Positions 59,104 through 64,000 of a stretch of DNA of 64,000 nt are shown one piece after another (positions within the stretch are counted from its first letter, which is position 1; each line of letters opens with the position of its first letter). Under the pieces are notes generated by a model. It saw only the letters and a list, made by a program, of their open reading frames with translations, had not been told where the DNA came from and searched no databases. Origin of the DNA: an uncultured Lachnospiraceae bacterium (GTDB lineage Bacteria > Bacillota > Clostridia > Lachnospirales > Lachnospiraceae). Both the position numbers and the translations under genes were made by a program. The stretch covers positions 62,001 to 126,000 of the forward strand of contig CAJURU010000006.1 in assembly GCA_910588845.1 (NCBI GenBank), read 5' to 3'.

Positions 59104-61752
59104 ATGAGCAAAGAACTGGCGAAAACATACGATCCCAAGGATATTGAGGACCGTCTTTACCAGAAATGGGAGGAGAATAAATATTTCCATGCTGAGGCAG
59201 ACAGAAACAGAAAGCCGTTTACGATTGTGATGCCTCCACCCAATATTACCGGGCAGCTTCATATGGGGCATGCACTGGACAATACGATGCAGGATATTCT
59301 GATTCGCTATAAGCGTATGCAGGGTTATAATGCGTTGTGGCAGCCGGGCACGGACCATGCTTCTATTTCCACTGAGGTCAAGGTAATAGAATCGTTAAGG
59401 GAGCAGGGCATTGACAAGAATGACCTGGGACGGGACGGATTCTTAGAGAAAGTTTGGGAATGGAAGGAAGAGTACGGCGGGCGTATCATCCGCCAGCTCA
59501 AGAAGATGGGTTCTTCCGCAGATTGGGACAGGGAGCGTTTCACGATGGACGAGGGATGTTCCAGGGCGGTGCAGGATGTATTTATCAAATTGTATGAGAA
59601 AGGCTTGATTTATAAAGGTTCGCGGATTGTCAACTGGTGTCCGGTCTGTAAGACGTCCATCTCGGACGCAGAGGTGGAGCATGAGGAGCAGGACGGATTC
59701 TTCTGGCACATCAATTATCCAGTCAAGGGTGAGGAAGGAAGGTTTGTGGAGATTGCCACAACCAGGCCGGAGACGCTTTTAGGCGATACGGCGGTTGCTG
59801 TCAACCCGGAGGATGAGCGTTACAAAGACATCATCGGCAAGACGCTGGTTCTGCCTTTGGTGGGACGTGAGATTCCGGTCGTGGCGGATCATTATGTGGA
59901 TAAAGAATTTGGCACGGGATGTGTGAAGATTACACCGGCGCATGACCCGAACGATTTCGAGGTCGGCAAACGCCACAATCTGCCAGAAATTAATGTATTG
60001 AACGATGACGCTACGATCAATGCCAACGGCGGCAAATATCAGGGCATGGATCGCTATGAAGCGAGAAAACGGATGGTGCAGGAGTTGGAAGAACAGGGGC
60101 TTCTGGTAAAGATAGTGCCTCATTCCCACAATGTGGGGACGCATGACCGTTGCAGCACTACGGTGGAGCCGATGGTGAAGCAGCAGTGGTTTGTGAAGAT
60201 GGACGAGCTGATTAAACCAGCCGTGGAAGCAGTCAAAAACGGTGAGATTAAGCTGCTGCCGGAACGTATGGATAAGACATATTTTAATTGGACCGATAAT
60301 ATTAGGGATTGGTGTATTTCCAGGCAGCTCTGGTGGGGGCACCGGATTCCGGCTTATTACTGTGCAGACTGCGGGGAATTCGTAGTTGCCAGGGAGAATC
60401 CCGGCAAATGCCCGAAATGCGGCTGTGAGCATATGACGCAGGATGAGGACACTTTAGATACCTGGTTTTCCTCCGCGCTGTGGCCGTTCTCTACATTGGG
60501 ATGGCCCGAGAAGACAGAAGACCTTGATTATTTCTATCCCAATGACGTTTTAGTGACGGGGTATGACATTATTTTCTTCTGGGTTATCCGCATGATTTTT
60601 TCCGGCTATGAGCAGATGGGGGAGGCGCCCTTCCACACCGTATTGTTCCATGGCCTGGTGCGCGATGCAAAGGGGCGTAAAATGAGTAAATCCCTTGGCA
60701 ACGGTATAGATCCCCTGGAGGTTATTGATAAATATGGCGCGGATGCTTTGCGGCTGACGCTTATTACCGGTAATGCGCCGGGAAATGATATGCGCTTCTA
60801 TTGGGAGCGCGTGGAGTCGGCAAGGAATTTTGCCAATAAAGTGTGGAATGCCTCCCGTTTCATCATGATGAATATTGTTGAGGGGGAGGTCGCAGAGCCC
60901 TCGCTGGAAGAGCTTAGGACGGGGGATAAGTGGATTCTTTCTAAGGTCAACACGCTGGCGAAAGACGTTACCGAGAATATGGATAAATTTGAGCTGGGTA
61001 TTGCCGTACAGAAAGTTTATGATTTTATCTGGGATGAATTCTGCGACTGGTACATTGAGATTGCCAAAGCCAGGATGTCCAGGAAAGAGGAAGATCCGGA
61101 ATCGGCAAAAGCCGCCATGTGGACGCTGAAGACGGTGCTGATAGAGGCATTGAAGCTGCTTCATCCCTATATGCCGTTTATCACAGAAGAGATTTTCTGC
61201 ACGCTGCAGGATAAAGAGCCTACGATTATGCTGTCCGAGTGGCCGAAATACCGTGAGGATTACCATTTTCCGGCTGCCGAGGAGGCGGTAGAACATGTGA
61301 AAGACCTCGTGAAAGGAATCCGCAATGTGAAAACGGAGATGGAGGTGCCGCCCAGCAGGAAGGCGAAAGTATTTATTGTCACCGAGGATGCAGGGCTTCG
61401 CGAGACGTTTGAGAACATGCAGAGCGCCTATAGACTGCTTGCCGGCGTAAGCGAAGTTAAGGTGCAGGCAGATAAGTTAGGTATCGGCGAGGACGCCGTA
61501 TCTGTTGTGATTCCGGGCGCGGTGGTTTACCTTCCGCTCGAGGATCTTGTGGACCTTGAAAAAGAAAAGGAACGCCTTTTAAAAGAGAAGGAGAAGCTGG
61601 CCGGCGAACTTACACGTTCAAAGGGTATGCTTTCCAACGAGAAATTCTTAAACCGTGCGCCGAAGGCAAAGGTTCAGGAAGAACGGGACAAACTTGCCAA
61701 GTATGAACAAATGATGGCGCAGGTGGAAGAACGTTTGAGCCAGATGAAGTAG
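59104..61752 (+). CDS. valS: Valine-tRNA ligase
   Basis: Class I synthetase of 882 residues charging tRNA-Val. The HIGH-type motif HMGH is at residues 53-56 in PPPNITGQLHMGH, and KMSKS is at 526-530. The editing domain lies between, with ATTRPETLLGDTAVAV. The anticodon-binding domain and a C-terminal coiled coil (LEKEKERLLKEKEKLAGEL) complete a normal-length ValRS. ATG 59104 follows AAGGAG. The leader from its promoter contains a four-helix structure, suggesting post-transcriptional control. Confidence 0.97.
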   Translation: MSKELAKTYDPKDIEDRLYQKWEENKYFHAEADRNRKPFTIVMPPPNITGQLHMGHALDNTMQDILIRYKRMQGYNALWQPGTDHASISTEVKVIESLREQGIDKNDLGRDGFLEKVWEWKEEYGGRIIRQLKKMGSSADWDRERFTMDEGCSRAVQDVFIKLYEKGLIYKGSRIVNWCPVCKTSISDAEVEHEEQDGFFWHINYPVKGEEGRFVEIATTRPETLLGDTAVAVNPEDERYKDIIGKTLVLPLVGREIPVVADHYVDKEFGTGCVKITPAHDPNDFEVGKRHNLPEINVLNDDATINANGGKYQGMDRYEARKRMVQELEEQGLLVKIVPHSHNVGTHDRCSTTVEPMVKQQWFVKMDELIKPAVEAVKNGEIKLLPERMDKTYFNWTDNIRDWCISRQLWWGHRIPAYYCADCGEFVVARENPGKCPKCGCEHMTQDEDTLDTWFSSALWPFSTLGWPEKTEDLDYFYPNDVLVTGYDIIFFWVIRMIFSGYEQMGEAPFHTVLFHGLVRDAKGRKMSKSLGNGIDPLEVIDKYGADALRLTLITGNAPGNDMRFYWERVESARNFANKVWNASRFIMMNIVEGEVAEPSLEELRTGDKWILSKVNTLAKDVTENMDKFELGIAVQKVYDFIWDEFCDWYIEIAKARMSRKEEDPESAKAAMWTLKTVLIEALKLLHPYMPFITEEIFCTLQDKEPTIMLSEWPKYREDYHFPAAEEAVEHVKDLVKGIRNVKTEMEVPPSRKAKVFIVTEDAGLRETFENMQSAYRLLAGVSEVKVQADKLGIGEDAVSVVIPGAVVYLPLEDLVDLEKEKERLLKEKEKLAGELTRSKGMLSNEKFLNRAPKAKVQEERDKLAKYEQMMAQVEERLSQMK

Positions 61753-61846
61753 AACAATGGAGATTGCTTAACATGAATAGACGACGGCGCGGGCATATGA
61801 ATGTCTCAGCCAGAGGAAGCAGATAAATCTAAGGAGGAAACCGGAA

Positions 61847-62920
61847 ATGGACAAAGATATGCATAATAAGCCCAGGAAAGGAAAGACCAGCAGGAAGAAG
61901 CGCCAGAAGCGCAAGATTATCTTAGCGATCATTGTTATTTTGCTGGCGTTCATTTTGATTCCTGTTGCATTTTTCGTCAGCAAATACGATAAGATGCCTA
62001 AGGTTGTCATCAACGACAAAGACGTTAAGATTAATGAGCTGACCCCGGAAACAGAGAAGGCAATGGAAGGCTATAAGAATATTGCGCTGTTTGGCCTGGA
62101 TAACCGCTCTATGGGCAGCCTGGAGAGGGGGAACAGCGATACGATTATTGTAGTCAGTATCAATCAGAAAAGCGGGGAAATCAAGATGGCTTCCGTTTAT
62201 CGCGATACTTACCTGGATATTGACGAGAATAAGTTCCGCAAGGCAAATGCGGCGTATGCTAACGGCGGCCCCAAACAGGCAATCGACATGCTCAATAAGA
62301 ATTTAGACCTGAACATCACGGATTATGTCAGCGTGGATTTCAGCGCGTTGGTGGAAGCAGTAGACCTTTTGGGCGGAATTGAACTTGATAAACTGGAAGC
62401 GGACGAGGCCAAATGGCTCAACGCTTATGTGACAGACACAGTGAAAAATACCGGGTATGACGAATATGTGTCTCCCGTTTCAGCAGGCGAGAATGTGCAC
62501 TTAAACGGTATACAGGCTACCGCCTATGCACGAATCCGTTATGTCGGCCTTGATTATGGGCGTACCGAGCGTCAGCGGACCGTGATTACCAAGATGTTTG
62601 AGAAGGCAAAGCAATGTGATTTGGTGACTTTGAACAAGATGATGGATGAGATGCTTCCGCAGATTTCCACGAGTTTGAGCCCAACGGAAATGATTGGCCT
62701 TGCTTCCGGCGTCGCCAAGTATCATATGGGTGAGAATACCGGCTTCCCGTTCGACAAGGAATCACATGATGTGGGAAGCATGGGGGACATGGTAATTCCG
62801 CTGGATTTAGAGCAGAATGTAATTCAGCTGCATAAGTTTTTATATGCAAATGAAGCGTACACGCCCTCCCAGACAGTGAAAGATTTGAGCGCGACCATCC
62901 ATGCGAATACAGGGTATTAA
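61847..62920 (+). CDS. LytR-CpsA-Psr (LCP) family glycopolymer ligase
   Basis: Membrane protein of 357 residues. A very basic cytoplasmic N-terminus (RKGKTSRKKRQKRK) and one membrane helix (about 25-46) precede the extracellular LCP domain. Motifs visible are NIALFGLDNRS, NSDTIIVVSIN, MASVYRDTYLDI and YARIRYVGLDYGRTERQR, including the arginines that bind polyprenyl phosphate. Such proteins attach teichoic acids or capsule polymers to peptidoglycan. AAGGAGG precedes the start. It sits 94 bases after valS and is probably transcribed with it. Confidence 0.92.
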   Translation: MDKDMHNKPRKGKTSRKKRQKRKIILAIIVILLAFILIPVAFFVSKYDKMPKVVINDKDVKINELTPETEKAMEGYKNIALFGLDNRSMGSLERGNSDTIIVVSINQKSGEIKMASVYRDTYLDIDENKFRKANAAYANGGPKQAIDMLNKNLDLNITDYVSVDFSALVEAVDLLGGIELDKLEADEAKWLNAYVTDTVKNTGYDEYVSPVSAGENVHLNGIQATAYARIRYVGLDYGRTERQRTVITKMFEKAKQCDLVTLNKMMDEMLPQISTSLSPTEMIGLASGVAKYHMGENTGFPFDKESHDVGSMGDMVIPLDLEQNVIQLHKFLYANEAYTPSQTVKDLSATIHANTGY

Positions 62921-62927
62921 AATTCGG

Positions 62928-62957
62928 TTGACAAGGGCTTCGCTTCAAGCGTATGAT
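62928..62957 (+). promoter_or_regulatory. Promoter for the Fn3 protein gene
   Basis: TTGACA (62928-62933), an 18-base spacer and TATGAT (62952-62957), 60 bases before the start. Confidence 0.7.
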
Positions 62958-63016
62958 GTTGTTGAAAGGTATTAATTGCCATAGTCATATGTTTATAAGA
63001 GAAGAGGAGAATTTTA

Positions 63017-64000
63017 ATGAGAGAAGCATGGAAGAATTTTAAGTTATGCGTCCTGGCAGCAGCATGCGTGCTGCTGTTGGGCGTGGGAGTGAGCACAGAG
63101 GCGTCTGAACCCGCGCCTGCACAGGTTCAGAAATTAGAACAGATAGGAGGGAATATCAGTTCTGTCAAAATTAGCTGGAATGCGGTGATTGAGGACAATA
63201 TCCGTTATAAGGTTGAATTGTCTGAAACTATCGGATTTTCCAGTATGCGCTCAGAGATTGCCAAAGGACCGGAAACGACCTTTGCCGGTCTTTCGGCAGG
63301 CAAAGATTATTACGTGCGAGTGTCTGCATTTAATTACAAAACTAATGTTTATGGCAAGCCGTCCAAAACATTAAAGGTAGTGACTGCGCCGGAAGGAAGC
63401 AGTACGCAGGATTTCAGGCAGACAGATGCAGGAACGGCAAGCATTACGCTCAAATGGAATAAGAATCAGAGAGCGAATGCATACCAGCTTGAATATTATA
63501 AATCAGGTGACGGCAATAACAGAAAGATAATTAGGCTTGAGGACGTGCGGACTTATACGGTTAAGAGACTTGCAAGAGAGACGGAATACACCTTCAGATT
63601 ATATCCGGTGAGGAAAAGCGCAAGCGGTTACCGAGCTGTAAGCGGGACATATAGCGCCATTTATGGCCGCCCAGTGCCAGGCAAGGTAACAGGCCTTACA
63701 GCTGTTTTCAGCAGTCCAAGCGATACAAAATTGAATTTGTCATGGAACAAACGCGAACATGCAGATTGTTATCAATATCAGATTTATACGGCGTCCAGGA
63801 AGAAAGATAAGAAGCTGCTAACCGGGAAGATAGGCATTAATGGGAGCAGTCAGAGCCTTTCTGACAATAAATTGCAAAAGGCGCAATTTCTCAAAGTGAG
63901 GATACGCGGAGGTGTGAATCTAAGTAGCGGTACGAAATATGGTGTATGGTCTGGCTGGCTGTATTTTTCTAAGCAGCCGGAGATAAGTATTAAGAATGTG
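63017..64000 (+). CDS. Secreted fibronectin type III-domain protein (3' end outside window)
   Basis: The frame is open from ATG 63017 to the last base, 328 residues so far. AGAGGAG precedes the start. A signal peptide (MREAWKNFKLCVLAAACVLL, ending near STEAS) leads into three Fn3-like repeats (about residues 33-125, 130-225, 230-328). Each has the WN and Y-x-V/L patterns (ISWNAV, LKWNKN, LSWNKR). No catalytic domain is seen in the visible part; one may follow beyond the window. Likely a surface or secreted binding protein. Confidence 0.85.
   Translation, partial: MREAWKNFKLCVLAAACVLLLGVGVSTEASEPAPAQVQKLEQIGGNISSVKISWNAVIEDNIRYKVELSETIGFSSMRSEIAKGPETTFAGLSAGKDYYVRVSAFNYKTNVYGKPSKTLKVVTAPEGSSTQDFRQTDAGTASITLKWNKNQRANAYQLEYYKSGDGNNRKIIRLEDVRTYTVKRLARETEYTFRLYPVRKSASGYRAVSGTYSAIYGRPVPGKVTGLTAVFSSPSDTKLNLSWNKREHADCYQYQIYTASRKKDKKLLTGKIGINGSSQSLSDNKLQKAQFLKVRIRGGVNLSSGTKYGVWSGWLYFSKQPEISIKNV

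Overview
The window looks like chromosomal DNA of a gut-type Firmicute, most likely a Lachnospiraceae member. This rests on moderate GC, strong AGGAGG-type ribosome sites, huge secreted glycoside hydrolases with FIVAR, BspA-like leucine-rich and Big_2 C-terminal modules, a PyrK/PyrDB pyrimidine pathway, a CheB/CheR/CheA/CheW system, KtrAB and a DUF1653 protein. Genus cannot be fixed from sequence alone. Nearly all genes are on the + strand; the exceptions are a LysM-GH18 gene, pta and a recombinase remnant.

Layout. 1-2333: end of hpt, then ftsH. 2391-8005: cytosolic GH13 enzyme, tRNA-Tyr, secreted GH30 enzyme. 8140-17422: signalling block of a histidine kinase with a C-terminal Hpt-like domain, an HD-GYP response regulator, then cheR-cheB-cheY-cheA-cheW-mcp. 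17489-19758: ktrB-ktrA potassium uptake. 19915-21533: a DUF1653 gene followed by a small graveyard of mobile DNA (serine-recombinase tail with a frameshift, AbrB-like regulator with putative operators, a 48-residue protein, a RhuM-like scrap). 21633-25595: pyrC-pyrF-pyrK-pyrD; pyrE stands alone at 40089. 25762-27168: a zinc-ribbon/glutamate-synthase-domain oxidoreductase. 27687-32819: giant GH43 protein. 32969-38208: two hybrid sensor kinases. 38372-39899: a small protein overlapping an extracellular nuclease. 40773-43941: small membrane proteins and an M29 aminopeptidase. 43950-48455: LysM-GH18, a large MCP and pta. 48787-54423: giant GH127 protein. 54632-58621: RND-type exporter. 59104-64000: valS, an LCP-family protein and the start of a secreted Fn3 protein.

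Themes. GH30, GH43 and GH127 suggest extracellular use of arabinose- or xylose-containing plant glycans. All three carry very lysine-rich C-terminal modules that could hold them at the cell surface. A dense set of sensors (four kinases including CheA, two MCPs, one HD-GYP protein) surrounds them.

The most unusual signal is a family of tandem micro-ORFs. Two copies lie between cheB and cheY, and three lie between ktrB and ktrA. Each unit has its own Shine-Dalgarno sequence, ATG and TAG, and encodes a near-identical peptide whose copies at the two loci differ mostly at silent positions. In the second array the next repeat-borne ATG is in frame with ktrA. Other unexplained structures are a four-helix candidate RNA in the valS leader, a pair of inverted-repeat elements in opposite orientation, a 131-bp dyad after pyrD and a 47-bp tandem repeat before the M29 gene.
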